Of a stretch of DNA of 7,393 nucleotides, positions 1-5,636 are shown piece by piece. The position numbers and the translations under genes were made by a program. The stretch covers positions 1-7,393 of the forward strand of contig CAMLGG010000259.1 in NCBI GenBank assembly GCA_946479475.1. Direction: 5' to 3'. The stretch is from an uncultured Ideonella sp. GTDB lineage: Bacteria > Pseudomonadota > Gammaproteobacteria > Burkholderiales > Burkholderiaceae. Numbering within the stretch: position 1 is the first letter of the stretch; every line of letters begins with the position of its first letter. The notes below the pieces were generated by a model. That model was not told the DNA's origin. It was given only the letters and a program-made list of their open reading frames with translations, and did not search any database.

Positions 1-717
1 AGGGGCTGGCTTGGGCGACGGCGCGGCCGCCGCCATCGGCGCGGCGGCCGCGCTCGGTGCAGCGGGCGGCGGCGCCACCTGCGCCGCCTTGGCGACGGGC
101 TTGGGCGCAGGCGGCGCAGGCGAGGGCGCCGGTGGCGGAACGCTCGCGCCCGAGGTCAGCTCCCGCAGCAGGGCGAGCTTGGGCTGCACGCTCGTGTCGG
201 CCTTGTCCAGCTGCAGAGCCTTGCTGTAGGCCTGGCTGGCGAGCTGGGCGTAGACATCGCCGAGGTTCTGGTATGCCGTGGCATAGGCGGGGTTGGTACG
301 GATGGCCTTCTCGAGCGATTGCCGGGCCTTCTCGTAGTCGCCCTGGGCGCCGAGGATCACCGCCATGTTGTTGTAGGGTGCCGGCATGTCCGGGTGGTCC
401 TCGACCAGCTTCTGGAACACGGCCAGGGCCTCGGCCTTGCGGTCCAGCATGGACAACGCGACCCCGCGGCGAAAACGCATCTGGGGATCACGCGGGTTCT
501 TCACCAGCGACTCGTCGATGAGCTTCAGCGCCTTCTCGTGCTGCCCTTCCTTGATCAGCCGCTGTATCTCGGCCGTCTCGGGGCTCACGGGGGCGCTGGC
601 CGCGGGAGGGGCGAGCGGCGCCTGCGCTTGCGAGGGCGCCGCCACGCCCGATCCCAGCACCAGGACGGAGGCCATCAGGCCAGGATGGAAGGGCGTCTTG
701 GGCAATCGAAGAGGCAT
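1..717 (-). CDS. Tetratricopeptide-repeat (TPR) protein, exported, C-terminus cut off by window edge
   Basis: I translated this by hand on the minus strand from the ATG at 717-715. It stays open for 239 codons to the window edge, so the C-terminus is missing. Residues 1-32 look like a signal peptide: basic start, hydrophobic stretch around 14-27, and an AQA-type cleavage site near 30-32. Residues 46-172 hold about four TPR-like helical hairpins. Typical signatures are YNNMAVILGAQGDYEKA (115-131) and AYQNLGDVYAQLASQAYSKA (148-167); the last repeat has a shortened inter-helix turn. From about 193 the chain becomes a Pro/Ala/Lys-rich low-complexity linker, which in other exported proteins often leads to a further domain (here unseen). 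TPRs bind other proteins, so this is probably a periplasmic or envelope-associated scaffold; the partner is unknown. No clear Shine-Dalgarno precedes the ATG, and M15 is a weaker alternative start because it would lose the basic N-region. The family is clear; the exact function is not. Confidence 0.85.
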   Translation of the reverse strand, partial: MPLRLPKTPFHPGLMASVLVLGSGVAAPSQAQAPLAPPAASAPVSPETAEIQRLIKEGQHEKALKLIDESLVKNPRDPQMRFRRGVALSMLDRKAEALAVFQKLVEDHPDMPAPYNNMAVILGAQGDYEKARQSLEKAIRTNPAYATAYQNLGDVYAQLASQAYSKALQLDKADTSVQPKLALLRELTSGASVPPPAPSPAPPAPKPVAKAAQVAPPPAAPSAAAAPMAAAAPSPKPAP

Positions 718-941
718 GGGGCGTGCAGCAAGGGGGCGCGAGAAAAGCCGACCGGCTGGCGCGGCCCCCGGCAGTCTAACGAAAATCGATCGCGGATCCG
801 GCCCGGAAAAGGCGGGAAAAAGACGGGTCCGCGGCCGCCTCGGCCGGCAACTTTGTCACGCCGGTGGACGATCTCGGCGCGGCTTCGCGTGCGCATCGCC
901 GGAGCATTCAAGCCGGCGCCCCAACGGCCGACATCACTGCG
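718..941. promoter_or_regulatory. Divergent intergenic region between the TPR gene and lapG
   Basis: This 224-bp gap separates two genes read away from each other, so it should hold both promoters. The base composition dips toward A/T around 778-795 and 815-828, the likeliest promoter stretch, but I cannot name convincing -35/-10 boxes for either gene. A short imperfect dyad (AGCCG-AC-CGGCT, 746-757) is present and could arise by chance at this GC content. No additional gene is supported here. Confidence 0.35.
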
Positions 942-1616
942 ATGCGTCGCCTTCCCGCCCTGTTCGTCCTGGTCGCTCTGTCGTGGCTGGCAGGGTGGTC
1001 GCTGGCGCGTCCGGCCTGGCATCCCGAGCGCATCGTTCGCGCGGCCGCGTTGCGCGGGGCACTCGCCGAGCAAGGCGCCCGGGAACTGCAGTCGGCGATG
1101 GAGTCTGCCGTGAAGAGCAGCGAGGTCTCGCGCGTCGCGGCCGTCAACGATTTCTACAACCAACGCCTGCAGTACCGGGACGACATCGAGACCTGGGGCG
1201 AGGCGGATCACTGGGCGAGCCCGCTGGAGGCCCTGCAACAGGGGTCGGGCGATTGCGAGGATTTCGCGATCGCCAAGTTCTTCACCCTGGTGGCCATGGG
1301 CCTGCCGCCCGAGCGGCTGCGGCTGGTCTACGTCCGCGCGACCATGGGCGCCACGGGCGGCGGTACCGTACAACCTCACATGGTGCTGGCCTACTACCCC
1401 GCGCCGCAGGACGATCCCGTGGTGCTGGACAACGTGGTGCAGGAACTCCACCTGGCCAGTGAACGCAGCGACCTGACTCCAGTTTTCAGTTTCAACGCCG
1501 ATGGCCTCTGGGAAGGCGTCGGCCAGGTGGCTGTCGGCGGGGCTGGCCCCGTCGAACGCCTGGGGCGCTGGCGGGAAGTGCTGGCCAAGGCACACGACGA
1601 AGGGTTCTTTCAGTGA
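942..1616 (+). CDS. lapG: LapG-type periplasmic cysteine protease (bacterial transglutaminase-like, peptidase C93 family)
   Basis: The 224-residue product matches LapG, the calcium-dependent periplasmic protease that cleaves the N-terminal retention module of LapA-type giant adhesins and so releases cells from biofilm. Residues 1-22 form a signal peptide (MRR, hydrophobic core, SLA cleavage site). The catalytic triad is visible: Cys105 in GDCEDF, His146 in QPHMVLAYY and Asp163 in VVLDNVV. The His-to-Asp spacing of 17 equals that in Pseudomonas fluorescens LapG as I recall it. Asp104 and Glu106 flank the cysteine, as in the known calcium site. Other family landmarks are VNDFYNQRLQYRDD (68-81) and WGEADHWASPLEAL (85-98). 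I chose the ATG at 942 because it puts the signal peptide at the N-terminus; an upstream in-frame GTG (864) would add 26 charged residues before it. No good Shine-Dalgarno is visible. lapD follows 125 bp downstream on the same strand, which strongly supports the call. Confidence 0.9.
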   Translation: MRRLPALFVLVALSWLAGWSLARPAWHPERIVRAAALRGALAEQGARELQSAMESAVKSSEVSRVAAVNDFYNQRLQYRDDIETWGEADHWASPLEALQQGSGDCEDFAIAKFFTLVAMGLPPERLRLVYVRATMGATGGGTVQPHMVLAYYPAPQDDPVVLDNVVQELHLASERSDLTPVFSFNADGLWEGVGQVAVGGAGPVERLGRWREVLAKAHDEGFFQ

Positions 1617-1643
1617 CGAGCTCTCAAGGGAATGTGGCCCTGC

Positions 1644-1693
1644 CAACTTCGTTGAACCCCCTCGGGGGGCGGGCCGGCTCCAGCCCGGCACCC
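1644..1693 (+). other. Run of potential hairpins in the lapG-lapD intergenic leader
   Basis: Three short inverted repeats follow each other. The first is CAAC-TTC-GTTG (1644-1654). The second is a C-run pairing with a G-run around a TCG loop (1657-1661 with 1665-1669). The third is GCCGG pairing with CCGGC around a 7-base loop (1673-1677 with 1685-1689), extendable by two pairs past a bulged A. No U-tract follows, so this is not a classical intrinsic terminator. It could be a 3' processing or attenuation structure after lapG, a leader structure for lapD, or a dispersed palindromic repeat. Confidence 0.4.
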
Positions 1694-1708
1694 TGGGCAG
1701 TCGGTAAC

Positions 1709-1715
1709 AGGAGGT
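1709..1715 (+). promoter_or_regulatory. Very strong Shine-Dalgarno (AGGAGGT) upstream of the 9-codon minicistron
   Basis: AGGAGGT is a near-perfect match to the anti-Shine-Dalgarno end of 16S rRNA. It lies 6 bases before an ATG at 1722 that opens a nine-codon frame. It is too far (26 bases) from the lapD ATG at 1742 to serve that start directly. lapD has its own site, AGGAG at 1732-1736, 5 bases before its ATG. Confidence 0.6.
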
Positions 1716-1721
1716 ATAAGC

Positions 1722-1751
1722 ATGCCCCAGCAGGAGAGACCATGTCATTGA
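1722..1751 (+). CDS. Putative nine-residue leader peptide overlapping the lapD start
   Basis: An ATG at 1722, ideally spaced after AGGAGGT, opens a nine-codon frame (MPQQERPCH) ending in TGA at 1749-1751. The frame runs through the lapD Shine-Dalgarno (1732-1736) and stops 8 bases past the lapD ATG (1742), in a different frame. This layout suits translational coupling: ribosomes ending at 1751 could re-start at 1742, or those on the leader could mask or unfold the lapD ribosome site. The peptide itself has no recognisable function. Two rarer histidine/cysteine codons sit at its end, but there is no run of one amino acid as in classical attenuators. Evidence is positional only; it may not be translated. 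Confidence 0.35.
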   Translation: MPQQERPCH

Positions 1752-3646
1752 TTCGCCAGGTTTGGCTGTTGCTCGCGTTGACGCTGCTGCTGGCTTTCGC
1801 CGCGGCGTTCGGCATCACCGTGCATTCGGCCCGCCAGGTGCTCGAGACGCAGCTTGCGCTGAAGAACAACGACACCGCGCAGTTCCTCGCCTTGGCCCTC
1901 TCGCAGCAGAAGGGCGACGCGACGGCGATGGAACTGGTCATCACCAGCCAGTTCGACACGGGCTACTACGAGCTGATCCGCCTGACCGGCACCGACGGCC
2001 ACGTGATCCTGGATCGCCATGCCGATCCCAAGTCCGGCCAGGCGCCGGGCTGGTTCGTACGCTCGCTCGGCATCTCGCCGCCTTCGGGCCTGGCCCAGGT
2101 GGGCGACGGCTGGAAGCAGCTCGGCCGGCTGGAGGTCCGCAGCCAGGCCAGCTTCGCCCATGACCAGCTGTGGCACAGCTCCGTTTCGGCGGCGATCTTC
2201 CTGGCAGCCCTGTCGCTCCTGCTGGGCGGCCTGGCTGCGGTGGGGGTGCGCCGCATCCGCCTGCCGCTGCAGGCCACCGTCCAGCAGGCCACCGCGATCA
2301 CCGAGCGCCGGTTCATCACCATCAGCGAGCCGGTCGTGCCCGAGCTGCGCGACGTGACGCGGGCCATGAACACCATGGTCACGCGGCTGAAGAGCATGTT
2401 CGACGAGCAGACGGCGCAGGTCGACCAGCTGCGCCGCCAGGCCAACTGCGATGCGCTGACGGGCCTGTCCAACCGCGCTCACTTCATGGGCCGGCTGAAA
2501 GTGACGCTTCGCAGCGAAGACGGCAGTGCCGGCGGCGCCATCGTGCTCGTCCGCCTGGCCGACCTGCAGGGCCTGAACCGCCGCCTGGGCCATGCGGCGA
2601 CAGACCGCGTGCTGCAGGAGGCGGCGGCCGCCATCGTCGAATCCGCGCGCCGTGCCGGCTCCTTCGAGGTGGGCCGCCTGAACGGTTCGGATTTCGCCAT
2701 GGTGCTGTCGGATGTCGGCTCCCTGCGCGAGCCGGCGGTCGACGTGGCGGCCCGGCTGCGCAACCTGCTGCGGGCGCACGATCCGAATGCCAACGCCGTC
2801 GTCGGCGCCGTGCGCTGGTGGCATGGCGCGCCCTTGTCGTCGCTGCTGGCGGCGGCCGACCAGGCCCTCGCGCGGGCCGAGGCCCGGGGCGCCTATGCGG
2901 TCGAGCTGGACGACACCGGCGATGGCCTGGTGCTGGGCGAGGACGCCTGGCGCGAGAGGCTGCAGGGCGCGGTGGCGAACCAGCGTGCCAAGCTGGTCGA
3001 ATTCCCCCTCGTCGACATGCGCGGAGCGGTCGTGCACCGCGAGTGCCCGTTGCGCCTGCAGCTGGAGGAGGGGGGCGAGATGGTCCCGGCGGCGCAATGG
3101 CTGCCGATGGCGCGCCGCACCCAGCTCACTTCCCGCATCGACCTGGTGGCGGCGCGCCTTGCGCTGACGGCCATCGCCCAGGACGGCATGGCCCGCGCCG
3201 TCAACGTCAGCCCCGGCTCCTTGCTGGACAGCGGCTTCGTGCCCAACTTGCGCGCCCTGCTGCAGGGCTATCCCTCCGAGGCTCCGGGCCTGTGGCTGGA
3301 GGTGCCGGAGGACGGGGCGCTGCGCCACATCGAGCTGATGCGCGAGCTCGTCAACCAGATGCACGCGCTGGGCGCGAGGGTCGGACTGGAGCATGCCGGA
3401 GAGCGCCTGACCGAGGCCTCGGGCCTGCTCGAATCGGGATTGGATTTCGTCAAGCTCGACGCCAGCTTCGTCGAGGGGCTGGCCGCAGACCATGCCCGGC
3501 GCGAACACGTGGCAGGCGCGGTGCGCATGCTCCACGGCATCGGGCTGAAGGTCTACGCCGAGGGCGTGGCCTCCTCGGACGACGCCACCGCGCTGGACGC
3601 CTGCGGCCTGGACGGCATCACCGGGCCGGTCGTGCCGCCGATGTGA
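1742..3646 (+). CDS. lapD: LapD-type inner-membrane c-di-GMP receptor with degenerate GGDEF and EAL domains
   Basis: The 634-residue product aligns end to end with Pseudomonas LapD from memory. Order: TM1 (about 7-29); periplasmic LapD/MoxY-type sensor (30-145) with FDTGYYELIR (71-80) and Trp124 in GDGWKQ, the position of the LapG-binding Trp125 of P. fluorescens LapD; TM2 (146-169); HAMP and signalling helix (170-232); GGDEF-like domain (233-390); EAL-like domain (400-634). The GGDEF signature reads NGSDF (314-318), so cyclase activity is not expected. The EAL signature reads ECPLRL (434-439) and the usual DDFG is replaced by EHAG (550-553), arguing against phosphodiesterase activity. N488, E520, K571 and the AEGV motif (606-609) remain, so nucleotide binding is plausible. 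It should bind c-di-GMP in the cytoplasm and sequester LapG in the periplasm. The ATG at 1742 is chosen for AGGAG at 1732-1736 and the family's MSL start; the frame is open from 1613 but that extension is not LapD-like. Confidence 0.92.
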   Translation: MSLIRQVWLLLALTLLLAFAAAFGITVHSARQVLETQLALKNNDTAQFLALALSQQKGDATAMELVITSQFDTGYYELIRLTGTDGHVILDRHADPKSGQAPGWFVRSLGISPPSGLAQVGDGWKQLGRLEVRSQASFAHDQLWHSSVSAAIFLAALSLLLGGLAAVGVRRIRLPLQATVQQATAITERRFITISEPVVPELRDVTRAMNTMVTRLKSMFDEQTAQVDQLRRQANCDALTGLSNRAHFMGRLKVTLRSEDGSAGGAIVLVRLADLQGLNRRLGHAATDRVLQEAAAAIVESARRAGSFEVGRLNGSDFAMVLSDVGSLREPAVDVAARLRNLLRAHDPNANAVVGAVRWWHGAPLSSLLAAADQALARAEARGAYAVELDDTGDGLVLGEDAWRERLQGAVANQRAKLVEFPLVDMRGAVVHRECPLRLQLEEGGEMVPAAQWLPMARRTQLTSRIDLVAARLALTAIAQDGMARAVNVSPGSLLDSGFVPNLRALLQGYPSEAPGLWLEVPEDGALRHIELMRELVNQMHALGARVGLEHAGERLTEASGLLESGLDFVKLDASFVEGLAADHARREHVAGAVRMLHGIGLKVYAEGVASSDDATALDACGLDGITGPVVPPM

Positions 3647-3653
3647 GCCGGGC

Positions 3654-3683
3654 TTGCGCGGACGTCAGGCGATGTCCGCGCAA
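3654..3683. terminator. Strong hairpin between convergent lapD and NUDIX genes
   Basis: TTGCGCGGAC (3654-3663) pairs perfectly with GTCCGCGCAA (3674-3683). The inner bases add one G-T, one T-A and one C-G pair, giving about 13 pairs closed by the loop AGGC. It begins 8 bases after the lapD stop and includes the last codons and stop of the NUDIX gene on the other strand. A symmetrical hairpin at a tail-to-tail junction suits a bidirectional terminator or a 3'-end-protecting structure. No clear U-run follows on either side, so termination strength is uncertain. Confidence 0.55.
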
Positions 3684-4219
3684 TGGACGCCGAAGCGCCC
3701 CTGGCGGCGATCGGCGAAGTAGCGGGTCAGCGTCTCGCGCACGGTGCGGAAGGCCAGCTCGTCCCACGGGATCTCGTCTTCGCGAAACAACCGGGCCTCG
3801 AGTGTCTCGCTGCCCGGGTCCAGGTGCGTGTCGAGCATCCGGGCTCGGTAGAAGAAGTGGACCTGGCCGACCCGGACCACGTTGAGCACCGTGAACAGGC
3901 CCTCCAGCTCGACGTGGGCGCCGGCCTCCTCGTCGGTCTCGCGCAGGGCACCCTCGGCGGTCGTCTCGCCCAGCTCCATGAAGCCGGCGGGCAGCGTCCA
4001 CAGGCCGTAGCGCGGCTCGATCGCGCGGCGGCACAGCAACACCTGGTCTTCCCACGCCGGCACGGTGCCGACGACGTTCAGCGGATTCTCGTAGTGGATG
4101 GTCCCGCAGCTCGGGCACACGGCGCGCGGCCGGTTGTCTTCTGCGGGGATCACGTAGTCGACCTTGGTGCCGCAGGCGCGACAGTGAACGATGGTGCGGC
4201 CCGGGGGCATGGTCAGCAT
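3665..4219 (-). CDS. NUDIX hydrolase with N-terminal zinc ribbon
   Basis: The 184-residue product has an N-terminal zinc ribbon (CRAC at 13-16 and CPSC at 35-38) followed by a NUDIX domain. The NUDIX box spans 79-101: G79, E85, R93-E94 and E97-E98 fit GX5EX7REUXEEXGU, with Thr95 at the usually hydrophobic position. NUDIX enzymes hydrolyse nucleoside diphosphates linked to another group. This zinc-ribbon subgroup resembles plant NUDX23 (FAD/ADP-ribose pyrophosphatase), but the substrate cannot be read from the sequence. The start is uncertain: ATGs at 4219 (MLTMPPG) and 4210 (MPPG) are in frame, and neither has a good Shine-Dalgarno. The frame stays open far upstream (to 5017) but there it runs antisense to the FAH gene. 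It converges with lapD (18-bp gap) and diverges from the FAH gene (63-bp gap). Confidence 0.9.
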   Translation of the reverse strand: MLTMPPGRTIVHCRACGTKVDYVIPAEDNRPRAVCPSCGTIHYENPLNVVGTVPAWEDQVLLCRRAIEPRYGLWTLPAGFMELGETTAEGALRETDEEAGAHVELEGLFTVLNVVRVGQVHFFYRARMLDTHLDPGSETLEARLFREDEIPWDELAFRTVRETLTRYFADRRQGRFGVHCADIA

Positions 4220-4233
4220 GGGCTGGCAGTGTA

Positions 4234-4250
4234 GCCACGGCAGCCGTGGC
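4234..4250. promoter_or_regulatory. 17-bp perfect palindrome in the NUDIX/FAH divergent gap, candidate operator
   Basis: GCCACGGC and GCCGTGGC are perfect reverse complements separated by a single A. The element sits 15 bp upstream of the NUDIX start and 33 bp upstream of the FAH start, a position where a dimeric regulator could control one or both promoters. Alternatively it could form a hairpin in one of the leaders. No regulator gene is present in the window and I do not recognise the motif. Confidence 0.4.
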
Positions 4251-4282
4251 ATCATCGACCGATTCCCCCCGCGAGGCCTCCG

Positions 4283-4990
4283 ATGTCCTATGTCTTCCAG
4301 CCCGCCGCGCCGGCCGCCGTGCCGGTCGCGGGCGGCCATGATTCCTTCCCCGTCCACCGCATCTATTGCGTCGGTCGCAACTACGCCGAGCATGCGGTCG
4401 AGATGGGCCACACCGGCCGCGAACCGCCCTTCTTCTTCCTGAAGCCGGCCGACGCCGCGCTGTACGTGCCCGATGGCGAGACGGGCACCATGCCCTACCC
4501 GACGCAGACGCAGAACCTGCACCACGAGATCGAGCTGGTAGTGGCCCTGGGCGCCGGCGGGCGCGACATTCCGGTCGAACGCGCTGCCGAACTGATCTGG
4601 GGCTACGCCATCGGCCTCGACATGACCCGGCGCGACCTGCAGAACGAGATGAAGAAGCAGGGCCGCCCGTGGAGCATCGGCAAGGGCTTCGAGCACAGCG
4701 CGCCGATAGGCCCCATCCACCCCAAGTCCGCCACCGGCGAGCTGACGAAGGGCGCGATCACGCTCGACGTGAACGGCCAGCGCCGCCAGACCGGCGACCT
4801 GGGCGACCTGATCTGGAACATCAACGAGACCATCGCCACCCTGAGCCGCGCCTGGACGCTCGCGCCGGGCGACCTGATCTTCACCGGCACGCCGGCCGGT
4901 GTCGGCGCGGTGGTGCCGGGCGACACCTTGGTGGGCTCCGTCGAGGGCCTGGGCAAGCTGCAGCTGCGCATCGGGCCGGTGCAGGCCTGA
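4283..4990 (+). CDS. Fumarylacetoacetate hydrolase family protein (fumarylpyruvate/fumarylacetoacetate hydrolase)
   Basis: The 235-residue product is a compact FAH-fold C-C bond hydrolase, like NagK (fumarylpyruvate hydrolase). Key features are GRNYAEH (31-37), PPFFFLKP (48-55), metal ligands in HHEIELV (E82, E84) and GLDMTRRD (D113), Lys134 in SIGKGF, and GTPAGVG (202-208). It should hydrolyse a 2,4-diketo acid such as fumarylpyruvate or fumarylacetoacetate to fumarate plus pyruvate or acetoacetate, in the cytoplasm, using Mg2+ or Mn2+. Length and motifs favour the fumarylpyruvate/acylpyruvase branch over the roughly 420-residue eukaryotic-type FAH. The start at 4283 has a modest GAGG (4273-4276). 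The isomerase gene follows after 13 bp, so the two are almost certainly co-transcribed and act in consecutive steps. No dioxygenase is in the window, so gentisate and homogentisate routes cannot be told apart. Confidence 0.88.
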   Translation: MSYVFQPAAPAAVPVAGGHDSFPVHRIYCVGRNYAEHAVEMGHTGREPPFFFLKPADAALYVPDGETGTMPYPTQTQNLHHEIELVVALGAGGRDIPVERAAELIWGYAIGLDMTRRDLQNEMKKQGRPWSIGKGFEHSAPIGPIHPKSATGELTKGAITLDVNGQRRQTGDLGDLIWNINETIATLSRAWTLAPGDLIFTGTPAGVGAVVPGDTLVGSVEGLGKLQLRIGPVQA

Positions 4991-5003
4991 GAGAGGAGGA
5001 CGA

Positions 5004-5636
5004 ATGGAGCTCTTCAACTACTTCCGTTCTTCGGCTTCGTACCGCGTGCGCATCGCGCTGGCGCTCAAGGGGTTGCCGTACGACTACAAGCCCGTGCACC
5101 TGCAGAAGAACGAGCAGACGGCCGAGTCCTATTCGGCGGTCTCGGCCAGCCGCCTCGTGCCCCTGCTGAAGGACGGCGACGCCTACGTCCACCAGTCGCT
5201 GGCGATCATCGAGTACCTGGACGAGACGCACCCCGAGCCGCCGCTGCTGCCGAAGGATCCGCTGGGCCGGGCCAGGGCCCGAGCGCTGGCGCTTGACATC
5301 GCCTGCGAGATCCACCCGCTGAACAACCTGCGCGTGCTGCGCTACCTCGTCGGCCCGCTGGGCGTGGAAGAGGAGGCGAAGAACCGGTGGTATCGCCATT
5401 GGGTCGAGACGGGCCTGGAGGCGGTGGAGCGACAGATGGCCGCCGCGCCGGCGCACTATTGCATCGGCGATCAGCCGGGCCTGGCCGATTGCGTGCTCGT
5501 GCCGCAGATCTTCAATGCCCAGCGCTTCGACTGCCGGCTCGACCACGTGCCGAACGTGATGCGCGTCTTCGACGCCTGCATGAAGCTGGACGCCTTCGAG
5601 GGCACGCGCCCGGAGAAGTGCCCGGATGCCGCCTGA
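5004..5636 (+). CDS. maiA: Zeta-class GST-type maleylacetoacetate/maleylpyruvate isomerase
   Basis: The 210-residue product has the zeta-class signature RSSASYRVRIALALKG (8-23) at the glutathione site, then a thioredoxin-like domain with VP (52-53, cis-proline) and the glutathione-contacting QS (64-65) of HQSLAIIEYL. A helical domain follows with IACEIHPLNNLRVL (99-112) and ADCVLVPQIFNAQRF (161-175). It uses glutathione to isomerise the cis double bond of maleylacetoacetate or maleylpyruvate, making the substrate for the hydrolase encoded just upstream. The catalytic-loop cysteine of animal enzymes (SSC) is Ala11 here; as I recall, bacterial members such as NagL also read SSAS. The usual NPQ before LVP is changed to SAS. 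The start at 5004 has a strong AGGAGGA (4994-5000); the frame is open further upstream but that reads through the FAH gene. pgeF overlaps its 3' end by 11 bp. Confidence 0.9.
   Translation: MELFNYFRSSASYRVRIALALKGLPYDYKPVHLQKNEQTAESYSAVSASRLVPLLKDGDAYVHQSLAIIEYLDETHPEPPLLPKDPLGRARARALALDIACEIHPLNNLRVLRYLVGPLGVEEEAKNRWYRHWVETGLEAVERQMAAAPAHYCIGDQPGLADCVLVPQIFNAQRFDCRLDHVPNVMRVFDACMKLDAFEGTRPEKCPDAA

Noticed and set aside
11..229. Plus-strand Gly/Ala-rich small open frame at the left edge
   Set aside because: It is antisense to the Pro/Ala linker of the TPR protein; the repetitive composition is a mirror of that linker.
746..757. Short dyad AGCCG-AC-CGGCT upstream of the TPR gene
   Set aside because: Five-base arms made mostly of G and C are expected by chance at this composition.
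864..941. Longer lapG start at GTG 864
   Set aside because: It would place 26 polar residues before a clear signal peptide; no ribosome site supports it.
1715..1720. TATAAG as a -10 promoter box just before lapD
   Set aside because: No -35-like hexamer lies 16-18 bp upstream; the nearest TTGAAC (1652-1657) is 57 bp away. The bases are better explained as the spacer between AGGAGGT and ATG.
675..1748. A 357-codon minus-strand frame covering lapG
   Set aside because: It is antisense to the clearly recognisable LapG protease and has no family features of its own.
1745..3535. A 596-codon open frame on the minus strand opposite lapD
   Set aside because: It mirrors the codon-position GC bias of lapD, its translation is His/Arg/Gln/Ala-rich without any domain, and lapD on the plus strand is unmistakable.
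2170..3885. A 571-codon plus-strand frame overlapping lapD
   Set aside because: The translation is an Arg/Gly/Pro/Ala-rich shadow in another frame; it has no motif and runs past the lapD stop into antisense NUDIX sequence.
4220..5017. Upstream extension of the NUDIX reading frame on the minus strand
   Set aside because: It lies antisense to the FAH gene and would precede a zinc ribbon that normally sits at the N-terminus.
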